From Luteitalea sp. (lineage in GTDB: Bacteria > Acidobacteriota > Vicinamibacteria > Vicinamibacterales > Vicinamibacteraceae), in the NCBI GenBank assembly GCA_009377495.1, contig WHTZ01000008.1, positions 1 through 64,000 of the forward strand: 64,000 bases of DNA, given 5' to 3'. Below, one piece after another: positions 1 to 8,310 of the stretch. A program made the translations under genes and the position numbers. The notes under the pieces are model-generated. The model ran no database searches, was not told the origin of the DNA, and was given only the letters and a program-made list of their open reading frames with translations. Positions within the stretch are counted from its first letter, which is position 1; the number at the start of each line of letters is the position of its first letter.

Positions 1-147
1 GCCGCATGCGCCTCTCGGAGGCATTCAGGCGCGGGATCCCAATTGCGACGCACTCATCGAAAAATCCTGTCAAGCGACATCGTAGGTCTCGGATGAATTT
101 CGAATCTGACAAAGTAGTGCCGGAACGAGTGGGCCCATCTGTCTTTA

Positions 148-181
148 TTGACAGCCGATATCGTCTGTCGATATCATCTGT
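148..181 (+). promoter_or_regulatory. Promoter and candidate PadR operator of the first PadR gene
   Basis: A TTGACA box (148-153), an 18-bp spacer and a TATCAT box (172-177) are followed by exactly six bases and the ATG at 184. A 13-bp tandem direct repeat (CGATATCGTCTGT at 156-168, CGATATCATCTGT at 169-181) overlaps the spacer and -10 box. PadR regulators usually repress their own promoters, so this repeat is the likely operator. That is inference; the boxes and repeat are read directly. Confidence 0.6.
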
Positions 182-183
182 CC

Positions 184-516
184 ATGACAAAGGCTGCTGA
201 GCTGCTCCAAGGAACGCTCGATCTCCTCATTCTCCGCACCCTCGAGCTTCGACCGTTGCACGGGGTCGGCATTGCCGATCGAATCGAGCAGGTCACCCGC
301 GGCGTCTTCCTGGTCGGACCGGGATCCCTCTTTCCGGCGCTGCACCGACTAGCCGAGAAAGGCTGGATCGAAGGGCAGTGGGGGGCGCTGGAGAATGGCC
401 GCCGCGCCAAATTCTACACGTTGACGCGGGCCGGCCGCGCGCAGCTGACCAAGGAGAAGCGTCACTGGACCAAGGTGCAGACGGCCGTGAACCAGGTGCT
501 CGCAGAGGAGACGTGA
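184..516 (+). CDS. PadR family transcriptional regulator
   Basis: A 110-residue winged-helix regulator. The N-terminus has the PadR signature (LLQGTLDLLILRTL, with HGVGIADRIEQ following), then a wing region and basic C-terminus typical of the short PadR-s1 subfamily. In acidobacteria such genes normally sit directly upstream of an ADOP permease and control it. Here the next gene is a hydrolase, so this copy is separated from its usual partner. The ATG at 184 is preferred over the upstream GTG at 148 because the protein then begins at the family's conserved start and sits at the predicted transcription start. Its ligand and targets cannot be told from sequence. Confidence 0.85.
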   Translation: MTKAAELLQGTLDLLILRTLELRPLHGVGIADRIEQVTRGVFLVGPGSLFPALHRLAEKGWIEGQWGALENGRRAKFYTLTRAGRAQLTKEKRHWTKVQTAVNQVLAEET

Positions 517-546
517 GCCGGGTCGTGGACGAGGATCAATCCAATC

Positions 547-1785
547 ATGATGAAAGCCATCCGACTACTTCTGGTGACCATCTATGTTGGGCTCTCGATA
601 TCAACGGTTCAAGGTCAAGTTCATCAGAATCCCACGAATACAGGCACGAATACGAATGACCGGCAAGAACAATTGCCTCGTTTGGAAGATTGGTTTCTTT
701 CCACGGGAGACTGGCACGACAATCCACAATTGTATGTTCGCGAATTCGGCGATGGTTCGGAAACCATTGTCATGCTACACGGCGGATGGGGAGCCGAGCA
801 CAGCGGTCTGATAAATGCCGTGAAGGATCTAAAAAATCGATACCGCTTCGTATTCTACGATCAGCGAGGCTCTTTGCGATCTCCGTCGCCAGACTCACTG
901 ATCACCTTCGATCGTCATATCGAGGACCTAGAACCCTTGAGGACCCGAAACTTGACGCATTGTGTCAAGTTTCAGGGTTCTCAAGTGAGCGTCGGGGAGC
1001 GCGGCCCTGGCCGCGGTCCGTTAGAACTACTTCGTCAAGAGCTGAATGTGGACAAGCTGACCATCATCGGCCATTCGATGGGCGCAGTCCTGGCAAGCGC
1101 CTATGCGTCGAAGTATCCACAACGAATAGAGCAGCTGATATTGTTGTCACCGGCTTATCTGAAGAATCCCATTCCCGAGGAAGACAAAGATCTACAGCAC
1201 CAAGGATACGTGTCGTCCCAAATGTTCATGAATAGACCAGAAGTGGTGCAAGAACTTGATAAGTATCTGCTTAACAGGAGGGATCCACCTTTGTCGTCGA
1301 GAGAAAAGACGAGCAAGTGTCGTATCGACTTTGCTAGCAGGATGCTTTACGACATTGGCAAATGGCGTCGTCTAACTGGTGGCAGAGCCCTATACAAGGG
1401 CCATGTAGGTGAGCTCACCTCTCGAACGTATCCGGAATCTGGTTGGGATTACCTCCAGGAATTCAAGAGCAGAGCATATCCTGTCGGCATTATCACTGGC
1501 GATCACGACTTCTTGGATTTTGGCAATCCTCTCATGAAAAAGTGGGTCACCGGGATATCTCAGATCGAACTGAGCATAGTCGAAGGCGCCGGACACCTGA
1601 TCTGGCTAGATCAGCCAGAGATCGTCGCGAAGGAACTGCTGCGGCACTTGGAAAGACGGCAAGCAGACGCCGAGAGGGCACAACCCGATCTTGATAACCC
1701 CTCCTACCCTATTGTGCGCAGGCGTAGATCAAACAACAGAGAGGGACAGCATTCATGCAAAGACGCCGCATGCTACAGACCATGA
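547..1785 (+). CDS. Secreted alpha/beta hydrolase, proline-iminopeptidase-like, with an in-frame palindromic insertion
   Basis: A 412-residue protein with an N-terminal signal peptide (about residues 1-23). The alpha/beta-hydrolase fold is shown by the oxyanion HGG motif (78-80), the nucleophile elbow GHSMG (Ser177), an Asp in GDHD (about 319) and a His in GAGH (about 349). The substrate is unknown; proline iminopeptidases and related esterases are the nearest family. Residues 130-160 are an insertion absent from the expected fold and come from a palindromic element (935-1027). Removing it restores HIEDLELLRQEL running into the elbow strand. Base composition looks more AT-rich than the neighbours, hinting at transfer. 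The last 11 codons overlap the next gene, so the natural stop may have been lost. Confidence 0.8.
   Translation: MMKAIRLLLVTIYVGLSISTVQGQVHQNPTNTGTNTNDRQEQLPRLEDWFLSTGDWHDNPQLYVREFGDGSETIVMLHGGWGAEHSGLINAVKDLKNRYRFVFYDQRGSLRSPSPDSLITFDRHIEDLEPLRTRNLTHCVKFQGSQVSVGERGPGRGPLELLRQELNVDKLTIIGHSMGAVLASAYASKYPQRIEQLILLSPAYLKNPIPEEDKDLQHQGYVSSQMFMNRPEVVQELDKYLLNRRDPPLSSREKTSKCRIDFASRMLYDIGKWRRLTGGRALYKGHVGELTSRTYPESGWDYLQEFKSRAYPVGIITGDHDFLDFGNPLMKKWVTGISQIELSIVEGAGHLIWLDQPEIVAKELLRHLERRQADAERAQPDLDNPSYPIVRRRRSNNREGQHSCKDAACYRP
929..1027. repeat. 93-bp palindromic element inserted in frame inside a coding gene, with 6-bp target duplication
   Basis: TAGAAC occurs at 929-934 and again at 1022-1027. 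The inserted length, counting one copy, is 93 bp or 31 codons. Inside are a large near-perfect hairpin (arms 936-956 and 964-985, 7-nt loop, arms ending CTTGAG and CTCAAG) and a second small hairpin (GCGGCC at 1001-1006, GGCCGC at 1009-1014). The reading frame stays open throughout. This is the layout of a small non-autonomous palindromic element, comparable to the Rickettsia palindromic elements known to insert within genes. No second copy was noticed in the window. Confidence 0.75.
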
Positions 1786-2681
1786 GCGCTGGCGCGGTCG
1801 CACTGTTCGGACAGCTCCCCGGCAGGGCCGACCAAGTCGATCCCCGCACCGGCGCGCAGCTTGTTCGCAAACGCTACGAGAGCAAGGCCACCGGCGCGCC
1901 GCGCGAGTATTTCTTGTACCTGCCCGTGGGATATCAGTCGGAGACCGCGAAGAAGTGGCCGGTGATTCTGTTTCTTCACGGCGGAGGCGAGCGCGGCGAC
2001 GGGCTTGAAGAGCTCAAGTACACCTTGAGGTACGGCCCGCTGATGGAAGCTTGGACTCAGGGGCGCGATCTTCCGTTTATCATCATCAACCCGCAGATGC
2101 CGATGTTCGAGCCGCCGCAGCATGAGCGGCCGCCGCTGCCGGAACGTTCGCCGGAAGGGGCCGCCCCGCCACGCGATTACGGCAACCGGCCTTCGCAGCC
2201 GATGGCGCGCGAGGCGGCGAACGAGGAGCCGCCGCCGCAGAGTCCCAGATATCCGCCATGGATGCGCTGGGAAACGCTCGAAGACGAAGTGCTCGCCATG
2301 GTGGATAACACACTCGCCGACTACCGCGCCGATACGGGTCGCGTTTACCTGACCGGGCTAAGTTATGGCGGCTATGGCACGTGGTTTCTGGGCACGCGCC
2401 ATCCCAAGCGCTGGGCAGCCATCGCGCCCATCTGCGGCGACGGCGATCCGAAGCTGGTCGATCGCCTGGTGGCGCAAGAGCTGCCGCTTTGGATCTTTCA
2501 TGGCGGCCGTGATACGGTCGTCCAGCCGTGGCGCTCACTCGAGATGGCCGTCGCGCTCGAAGCCGCCGGACACCCCGACGTCCGCCTTACCGTCCACGAA
2601 GATCTGGGGCACAATGTGTGGACGCGCGTCTACGAAGGCCAAGACCTCTATTCCTGGTTCCTCAAACACCGCCGCGAATAA
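1755..2681 (+). CDS. Secreted esterase / prolyl-oligopeptidase-like hydrolase
   Basis: A 308-residue protein with a twin-arginine-like leader (RRRMLQT in a short N-terminal segment ending near residue 25). It has the alpha/beta-hydrolase layout of LpqC/PHB-depolymerase-like esterases: FLHGGGERGDG (oxyanion region), nucleophile motif GLSYGGYG (Ser203), a DTVV acid region (about 252) and His286 in DLGHNVW. A proline- and arginine-rich linker lies between the first strand block and the nucleophile. It starts 31 bp inside the end of the previous hydrolase gene, so the two are probably cotranscribed. It likely acts in the periplasm on an ester or short peptide; the substrate is not evident. Confidence 0.8.
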   Translation: MQRRRMLQTMSAGAVALFGQLPGRADQVDPRTGAQLVRKRYESKATGAPREYFLYLPVGYQSETAKKWPVILFLHGGGERGDGLEELKYTLRYGPLMEAWTQGRDLPFIIINPQMPMFEPPQHERPPLPERSPEGAAPPRDYGNRPSQPMAREAANEEPPPQSPRYPPWMRWETLEDEVLAMVDNTLADYRADTGRVYLTGLSYGGYGTWFLGTRHPKRWAAIAPICGDGDPKLVDRLVAQELPLWIFHGGRDTVVQPWRSLEMAVALEAAGHPDVRLTVHEDLGHNVWTRVYEGQDLYSWFLKHRRE

Positions 2682-2760
2682 GAGCCGATGAAGCTATCCC
2701 GCTTGACGCCGGCCGCCACGTCGTCACGCGGGCTCGGCCGCAATGCGATCGAGAAACGGC

Positions 2761-3372
2761 TTACTCGGCGCTGGCTGTCGACCACGGTGGGACGATACCG
2801 TTCATGCGCGCGTACGCGATGGCCTGTCCCATGTGCTCGTGGTTGTGGACCAGGACGCGCAGTAACACGAAATCGGAGGTTGTCTCCTGGCCCAAGAACT
2901 GCACCTTCTTTTGTCTGTCCGCGCTCGGATAGCTCGTGCGGACCGCGTCGAGCGACTCCTGCAGCCACTTGATCACCTCCGCCTTGTCGGTGATGCTCTT
3001 CTCGGGATCCTCGGGCACTTTCGATAGGCCTCCCGGGATCTTGACGCCGGCTTGCTCGAGGAGCCAGAAGTTTCCAACGGCGACGTGCACGTAGACTTCG
3101 CCGATGGACCGCACGCCGGCCGCTGGCCGCCAGCTGAACTTCTCCGCGGGTGTTGCGTCGGCGAGCTCCACAAGCTGGCGCGCAGCCAGGTTGAACTCAG
3201 GCAGCCAACCCTGGCCGAGCTCTGGGGCCTGTGCTACCGTGACTTGCGAGAGCAGCGCCGCGCCCATCGCCACACCAACCACCGAAGAGACAAGAGGTCC
3301 GAGCCGCCGTCGCCTCGGATGGTGGGCTTTCCAGATCGTGTATCGGTTGCTGTTCATTGTGCGTCTGGCCAT
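2761..3372 (-). CDS. DinB-like damage-inducible family protein with signal sequence
   Basis: A 203-residue protein. After a basic N-terminus and a hydrophobic segment ending in VAQA comes a DinB/YfiT-type four-helix bundle: FNLAARQLVELADATPAEKFSW, then GEVYVHVAVGNFWLLEQ, and a C-terminal HNHEHMGQAIAYARMNGIVPP. The regularly spaced histidines match the family's metal-binding triad. Many acidobacterial members carry signal peptides, and their reaction is unknown; some relatives are metal-dependent thiol transferases. The ATG at 3372 is chosen because AAAGGA lies just upstream; an in-frame extension to 3609 has no ribosome-binding site. It diverges from the DUF6454-like gene. Confidence 0.75.
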   Translation of the reverse strand: MARRTMNSNRYTIWKAHHPRRRRLGPLVSSVVGVAMGAALLSQVTVAQAPELGQGWLPEFNLAARQLVELADATPAEKFSWRPAAGVRSIGEVYVHVAVGNFWLLEQAGVKIPGGLSKVPEDPEKSITDKAEVIKWLQESLDAVRTSYPSADRQKKVQFLGQETTSDFVLLRVLVHNHEHMGQAIAYARMNGIVPPWSTASAE

Positions 3373-3721
3373 CGACGATTTTCCTTTCGTGACGCTCGTC
3401 ATGGTGGGTGCGTGGACGTTCGCGGCGGCACTGCCGGTCTGTCGGAGATGATACGCTTCGTGGAAGGCGATGTTAGCCCAGCAGCGTTCCGATGGTCTCA
3501 TTCGGATTACCCGTTGGACTGAAACGCGAGGACTGTTGGATCCATGGCTTGCCCCCTCATGAGTGCCGCCTGCGCGGCGCTTCCGCCGGGTGATTGATGA
3601 CGTGTTCACGGAAATATTACAGGCGCGTCACCCATCTGCTACGCGTGCGTCGCTAATATCGATGCGGCGCGACGCCTCGGCACCAGCGCGGAGCGGGCCG
3701 CGCCCGCGTGGGGTGAACATC
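3373..3721. other. Divergent intergenic region, no recognisable gene
   Basis: This 349-bp stretch separates the DinB-like gene from the DUF6454-like gene. Open frames here are extensions of the flanking genes without family similarity. It must contain both promoters, but no consensus pair stands out. The downstream gene has GGGGTGA just before its ATG. Confidence 0.5.
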
Positions 3722-4762
3722 ATGGAATGCATGCAACTTCTCGTAATCGGCCTGCTCTTGAGCGCGAACGCCGAAGGGCTCGCGGGCCAAGAGGTGAGTG
3801 GCGTAGGGAACCACACGCGGGAGGCCTCTTGGGAGCTGTCGCATCGGCGTTCGCGTGACAACGAGACGACGAAGGTCTTTCGCCTCATGGGAAAGAATAC
3901 GATCTGGACGCACGTCGATACCGTCGACATGAGTTGGCCGACGTTTCACACCCAAGGTCTCGTCAAGATTGGTGACACCTTCTACGTGTCGGCCGTGGAG
4001 GTGGTCGAGAGCACCGTGCGCAATGAGACGGTAACCGATGCGCTCTATGACTTCTCGATCGATCGCTCGACGGGCAGCGGGCGTGGCTGGCTGTTCAAGT
4101 TCGATGCAACCGGCCAGTTGATCGGCAAGGTCGAGCTGACCGACGGCACGAAGTATCATCCCGGCGGCATCGACTACGACGGCGAGCACATCTGGGTGCC
4201 CGTGGCCGAATATCGGCCGAACAGCAAGAGCAACATCTACCGTGTCGACCCGAAGACGCTTGCGGCCGAGCTCGTCTTCACCGAGAACGACCATGTCGGC
4301 GGTGTCGTACACAACGTGCACCGAGGCAGGCTCCACGGCGTCAGCTGGGGCTCACGGCGCCTGTACACGTGGCAGCTCGCTGAGCGCAAGCGCAAGCCCA
4401 AAGTCGTGTCCTCCAACTGGACACCAAACGCTCAGTCGTACATCGACTATCAGGACTGCCACTACCAAGGTGTCGAGTACATGCTGTGCGGCGGGGTCGG
4501 CGGCTACACGACTCCATTCGGCAACGTCGCGTTCGGCGGCTTGGACCTCGTTGATTTGCGCCGCGCCCGTCCCGAGCACCAGATTCCGGTCAACCTGTTC
4601 ATCGACGAGGGCACAGGAGACAATGCCGGCCTCGCGCTCACACACAATGCCTTCTGGGTCGAGCCGCTCGGCAATGGCTCCATGCGTGCCTATTTCATGA
4701 CCGAGAGCGACAATCAGGCTGATCTGCTCGTCTACGATGCGACACCGTGGGTCAATCGCTAG
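3722..4762 (+). CDS. Secreted DUF6454-like beta-propeller protein
   Basis: A 346-residue protein starting with a clear signal peptide (hydrophobic LLVIGLLLSANAEGLAGQ). The body contains repeated beta-rich segments such as GWLFKFDATGQLIG, HPGGIDYDGEHIWVPVAEY and SNIYRVDPKTL, which read like propeller blades. I recognise it as resembling the DUF6454 family of secreted proteins, but no activity is established there. The start at 3722 is supported by GGGGTGA five bases upstream and by the signal peptide. It is transcribed alone and followed by a 35-bp dispersed repeat. Calling it a carbohydrate- or lipid-related protein would be a guess. Confidence 0.65.
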   Translation: MECMQLLVIGLLLSANAEGLAGQEVSGVGNHTREASWELSHRRSRDNETTKVFRLMGKNTIWTHVDTVDMSWPTFHTQGLVKIGDTFYVSAVEVVESTVRNETVTDALYDFSIDRSTGSGRGWLFKFDATGQLIGKVELTDGTKYHPGGIDYDGEHIWVPVAEYRPNSKSNIYRVDPKTLAAELVFTENDHVGGVVHNVHRGRLHGVSWGSRRLYTWQLAERKRKPKVVSSNWTPNAQSYIDYQDCHYQGVEYMLCGGVGGYTTPFGNVAFGGLDLVDLRRARPEHQIPVNLFIDEGTGDNAGLALTHNAFWVEPLGNGSMRAYFMTESDNQADLLVYDATPWVNR

Positions 4763-4771
4763 CGCGCGCTT

Positions 4772-4806
4772 GTCCGCCGAAGCGCGAAGCGCGAAGGCGG
4801 AAGGCC
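4772..4806 (+). repeat. 35-bp dispersed hairpin repeat, copy 1
   Basis: The repeat begins GTCCGCCGAAGCGCGAAG and ends GGCGGAAGGCC. CCGCC and GGCGG can pair around a GCGC-rich middle. An identical 35-bp copy in the opposite orientation lies at 58872-58906, inside the end of the sigma-factor gene. Here it sits just after the stop codon of the DUF6454-like gene, where it could also act as a transcript-end hairpin. Confidence 0.8.
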
Positions 4807-4916
4807 CCTCGCTAACACAACCTGTATCCACGCACGCGACGCGCGGCGCGAGGGAGGCAAACTGAAATTTTTGACTTTACATATCGCTGACCGTCGAGAT
4901 AGAGTCGGCCGCACTG

Positions 4917-6977
4917 ATGCGATACGTGCGACGATTCGCGGCGATGCTCGCGCTCGTGGCGCTGAGCGCCGGCCCCCAGGCCACGCTCGCCGAGCGCGGG
5001 CGGACCATGGCGAAGGGCCGACCCTTCGTCAATCAGGCCGGCTATAACCTCGGCGAGGCCAAGCGGCTCACTTGTCCCGGTGCGCCCGACGGCACGCCCT
5101 TTCGCATCGTTCGCGTGACGGACAACGCGACGCTGTTTCGCGGCGAGATTCGCGGCTTCGTGGGCGAGTTCACCGCGTTCGATCCGCCCGCGTCGCGCGG
5201 CGACTACGTCGCCGAGGTCGAGGGCTACGGGCGCTCCGTGCCGTTCGCGATCGCGGACCACCTCATGGAGCGGATCTCCTCCCGTCTCGCCTACCAGTTC
5301 TTCATCGATGTGCGCGGCGGCTACACGCCGCTGTTGAGCCCCGCGAACGTGACCGGCGGCGGACCGTCCAGGGACGGCGGAGGGCAGGGCCTCGAAGCGA
5401 CATTCGAGGGGCTGCTCTATGCCTCGAACCCCGCGCTGTTCGATCGCTGGGCCACGGAGCTGGACGTGCGCGGCGAGCGGTGGCTGATGACGGCGGACCT
5501 GCCGCCGCTGGACCCACGCGATCCCATCCTGGAGCTGCATCCGGCCCAAGATGGCAGCGTGCCGCGGGAGCGGATGCCGGACCTGATCAAGCTACTGCTC
5601 TGGCACGCGGAGTTCGCCTACAACAATCACACCTACAACGGTCGCACGGGCGGCCACGAGGCGCGGCCGGAAGGCTACGAAGCCGGGGTCCGGCAGTTCG
5701 GTTATACGGACGATGCGCTTCAAAATTTCGATTATCAGAACTTGCTCGATCAGCTGGCGGCGGCGTGCGCCTACTATCACGCCTTCCTCAAGCCGTACAT
5801 GAGCCGCGCGACCTACGAGAAGTATCGCAAGGTCTGTCTCGAAAAGTGGGAAGCCTACGACCGGCAGAAGGAAGTACGGTACTGGGTGAAGAGCCGCAAG
5901 TGGATTGATGAAGGGCGCCTCGAGTTCAACGAACAGGGCAGCGCGTTCGGCCAGGGCCTGTTGCGCAATCTGCTGATGTATCTTGCGGAGCGCGAAGAGC
6001 CGAACGGCGAGGCGGAACGCTTCCTGCGCTATGCGCGCGCCTGCGCGGAGGACATCATCCGGCACTGGGACTTCAACAATCCGGTGCACACCTGGCGCGC
6101 GCGCAACGCGGAGCACATCACGCCGCAAGCGCTCGCGCTGTTCCTGCTCGCGGCGCCGGAGCAGGCGCCGGCCGGGACCCGGGAGAAGCTGGCCGCCTGG
6201 CGCGAGTACCTGCGCTCGCGCACGGACAACCTGTGGCAGTACCGGACGCACGACGATCACGAGTGGGCGCACCCGAAGAGCAAGGAGGTAGGCACGGTCG
6301 CCGGCATGGGCGGGTCGGCGTTCGCGGTGGCCGCCGTGCTGGACGATCCGGCGCTCCGCGCCATCGCCTGGTCGCAGGTGGACTTCGTCTTTGGCCGGAA
6401 CCCCGCGGGCGCGCACTTGAGCCACAAGAGCCGGCTACGCGTGGCGATGGGCGGCTATTGGCCGGATGTCGAGGTCGGGTGGCCGCACCTCCACGGGCAC
6501 GGCACGGGCGAGCTCGCTGCCGTGCGCGGCACACTGGACGGCTCGCCGACCGACCAGGCGTTTCCGTTCAAGCCGCCTGAAGCCGCGATCGCGGACAGGC
6601 CAGGCGTCTACGGCACCGAGGGCTGGTCGATCACGAATCGGGCGTGGATGTCGACCGTGACGTTTTCGACGCTGGGATCGCACGCCATCCGCATCCTCGA
6701 TCCCGTCAGCGGCGAGGCGCTGCGCACCGTGACGCGCGGCCAGAGGATTCGCGTGGAGCTGCGCGCCGCGTTGAACCTCGATCCGGCGCGCGCGGAGACG
6801 GGGTGGATTGAGGTGACGCAAGGCGGAGCCTCTCGCCGCGTGCTGGTGAGGGAGACGGGGCCGGACACGAGTCGATTCGCGGCCGACGTGACGATCGCGC
6901 CGGACGCGTCAGAGCCATTCCGGGCCGCGTACGGTTATCTCGCGTTTCGCAAGACGGCGGACGTGACCATTCAATGA
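4917..6977 (+). CDS. Secreted glycoside hydrolase family 9-like protein
   Basis: A 686-residue protein with an N-terminal signal peptide (about residues 1-25). The first domain (about 36-115) begins VNQAGYNLGEAKRL, the hallmark of the N-terminal Ig-like (CelD_N) domain of GH9 cellulases. A long alpha-helical region follows, as expected for an (alpha/alpha)6 barrel. Near the C-terminus VFGRNPAGAHLSHKSR and EGWSITNRAWMSTVTF occupy the positions of the GH9 signature regions. A short beta-rich tail follows. The likely role is periplasmic or extracellular breakdown of a beta-glucan or related glycan; the usual catalytic residues could not be aligned by eye. Codon use is very GC-rich and typical of the window. 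Confidence 0.7.
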   Translation: MRYVRRFAAMLALVALSAGPQATLAERGRTMAKGRPFVNQAGYNLGEAKRLTCPGAPDGTPFRIVRVTDNATLFRGEIRGFVGEFTAFDPPASRGDYVAEVEGYGRSVPFAIADHLMERISSRLAYQFFIDVRGGYTPLLSPANVTGGGPSRDGGGQGLEATFEGLLYASNPALFDRWATELDVRGERWLMTADLPPLDPRDPILELHPAQDGSVPRERMPDLIKLLLWHAEFAYNNHTYNGRTGGHEARPEGYEAGVRQFGYTDDALQNFDYQNLLDQLAAACAYYHAFLKPYMSRATYEKYRKVCLEKWEAYDRQKEVRYWVKSRKWIDEGRLEFNEQGSAFGQGLLRNLLMYLAEREEPNGEAERFLRYARACAEDIIRHWDFNNPVHTWRARNAEHITPQALALFLLAAPEQAPAGTREKLAAWREYLRSRTDNLWQYRTHDDHEWAHPKSKEVGTVAGMGGSAFAVAAVLDDPALRAIAWSQVDFVFGRNPAGAHLSHKSRLRVAMGGYWPDVEVGWPHLHGHGTGELAAVRGTLDGSPTDQAFPFKPPEAAIADRPGVYGTEGWSITNRAWMSTVTFSTLGSHAIRILDPVSGEALRTVTRGQRIRVELRAALNLDPARAETGWIEVTQGGASRRVLVRETGPDTSRFAADVTIAPDASEPFRAAYGYLAFRKTADVTIQ

Positions 6978-7025
6978 CCTGGCCAGGGTGACAGCAATGC
7001 TCACGGTGCGGGCCGAGGTGTTGCC

Positions 7026-7751
7026 CTACTCGTGCCGGAGGGCGACCAGCGGATCGACTCTCGTCGCGCGGCGGGCGGGCACAAAGGCGGCCAACGTCGC
7101 GACGAGCCCAAAAATCAGCGACACGGCGACGAGCGTCGTCGGGTCGAGCGGCGTGAGGCCGAACAGCATTCCCTCGAGAGAGCGCGTGAGCGCCGCAGAC
7201 GCCGCCAGTCCCAGCGTCATCCCAATCGTGGCCAGTATCGTGCTCTGGCGCAGCACGAGGCCCATCACGTTCGAGCGCTGCGCGCCGAGCGCGATTCGGA
7301 TGCCGATCTCGCGCGTGCGCTGCGTCACGGAGTAGGCGATGATGCCGAAGACACCGCTGGCCGCCAGCGCCACGGCTACGGCGGCGAAGGTGCCGAGGAG
7401 CACGGCGTACACACGAGGACGCGCAATCGTCGTCGCGACCAGCTGTTCCATCGCAGCAACGTTGAACAGCGCCGCCTGTGCGTCGAGCTCGTGGACAATC
7501 CCACGCAGGCTCGAGATGATGGCCGTGGAGTCGCCGTCTGTGCGTACTGTGTAGTAGGCCCCGATGGGAAAGAGGGGACCGCTCCCTGGCCATTGACGCA
7601 AGTCTGCAAAGAACTGCGGCTCAGGCACTCGATTGAGCCCGAACTGGCGAACGTCTTCGACGACGCCCACGATTTCCCACGGCGTCGTGTCCGACCCGAT
7701 GTAGACGAGCTGCCCGGCCGGATTCTCACTCGCGAAATCACGGCGCGCCAG
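7026..7751 (-). pseudogene. C-terminal remnant of an ADOP/MacB-type ABC permease
   Basis: The open frame (214 residues from an internal ATG at 7670) encodes the last part of a MacB/FtsX permease: end of the periplasmic domain, then three membrane helices around SGVFGIIAYSVTQRTREIGI and the terminal PARRATRVDPLVALRHE motif that closes ADOP proteins. Upstream in the same frame the family motif continues (LLARRDFASENPAGQ, then GVVEDVRQF) to about 7751 and stops abruptly, where the frame becomes a ParE toxin in another phase. About three quarters of the usual 800-plus residues are missing, so this is a truncated gene. Confidence 0.8.
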
Positions 7752-7966
7752 TAGATGTAGTAGCGAACCCGTCCGAGGAGCAGCCGCCGCACGCCCTCGA
7801 GCCGAGAATGGGCGACCGGTTCCCCCGCGTCGGGGAGCATAGAAATAAGCTCAAATCCCTGTTCGATCTCGTCCGTGAACGCTTCGGGTGCCTTTGGCCG
7901 GTTTGCAAGCCACCAATCCTGGGCACGGCGGATTTGCTCAGGCGCGATCCGGATCGTGAAGCTTAC
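7742..7966 (-). pseudogene. ParE/RelE-type toxin relic lacking start codon and C-terminus
   Basis: About 75 codons read as a ParE-family toxin: SFTIRIAPEQIRRAQDWWLAN, then PKAPEAFTDEIEQGFELI, and LEGVRRLLLGRVRYYIYWR. The frame has no ATG, GTG, TTG or CTG before the toxin begins. Its first codon position reads GTA, overlapping the antitoxin stop as GTAA, where a functional pair would carry GTGA. At WRA (7742) the toxin sequence ends and permease sequence takes over out of phase, so the C-terminal strand is missing. I infer a dead toxin left beside an intact antitoxin. No annotation by start-codon rules would report it. Confidence 0.75.
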
Positions 7967-8190
7967 CTGGCCTCGCGAGACCGGAGCTCGGCAAGGAGAT
8001 CCGTGCCGCTGATGTATTCGCCACGACGGATCGCGTCCATTGCCGCTAGCAGCTCGCGCTCTTGCTCTCCGGTTAGAGCGATCGGCTCTGCGGGATCGGG
8101 CGCGAGGACGGCGACGTGGGATCCTTCCCCAAGAGCGTCGGCGGGCAGATCAACCTGGCCGTGGACGACCGTACCGGTGATGATCTTCAT
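7963..8190 (-). CDS. Antitoxin of a decayed ParE-type module
   Basis: A 75-residue protein. The N-terminus (MKIITGTVVHGQVDLPADAL) forms a small beta strand pair as in AbrB-like or short antitoxin N-domains. The C-terminus (EQERELLAAMDAIRRGEYISGTDLLAELR) is a helix pair like those that cover ParE toxins. It directly precedes and overlaps the toxin relic. The start at 8190 is chosen because the upstream extension to 8280 lacks similarity. With the partner dead, it may persist as an orphan that could still neutralise related toxins; that is inference. Confidence 0.7.
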   Translation of the reverse strand: MKIITGTVVHGQVDLPADALGEGSHVAVLAPDPAEPIALTGEQERELLAAMDAIRRGEYISGTDLLAELRSREAR

Positions 8191-8310
8191 GAGCCTAATT
8201 GTAGCGTGTCCACACCGAAGGAGGTAGGCCTGCGCATCGTTTCGTAGGGCGGACCCTATCGCTCGATTTCGACAGCTCATAGCTCCCTGTGTTGGCGAAT
8301 TGATGATTTT

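Noticed and set aside
4812-6425. Several long minus-strand open frames opposite the GH9-like gene (up to 277 residues)
   Set aside because: They are antisense shadows of a very GC-rich coding gene, with no domains and arginine/alanine-rich composition.
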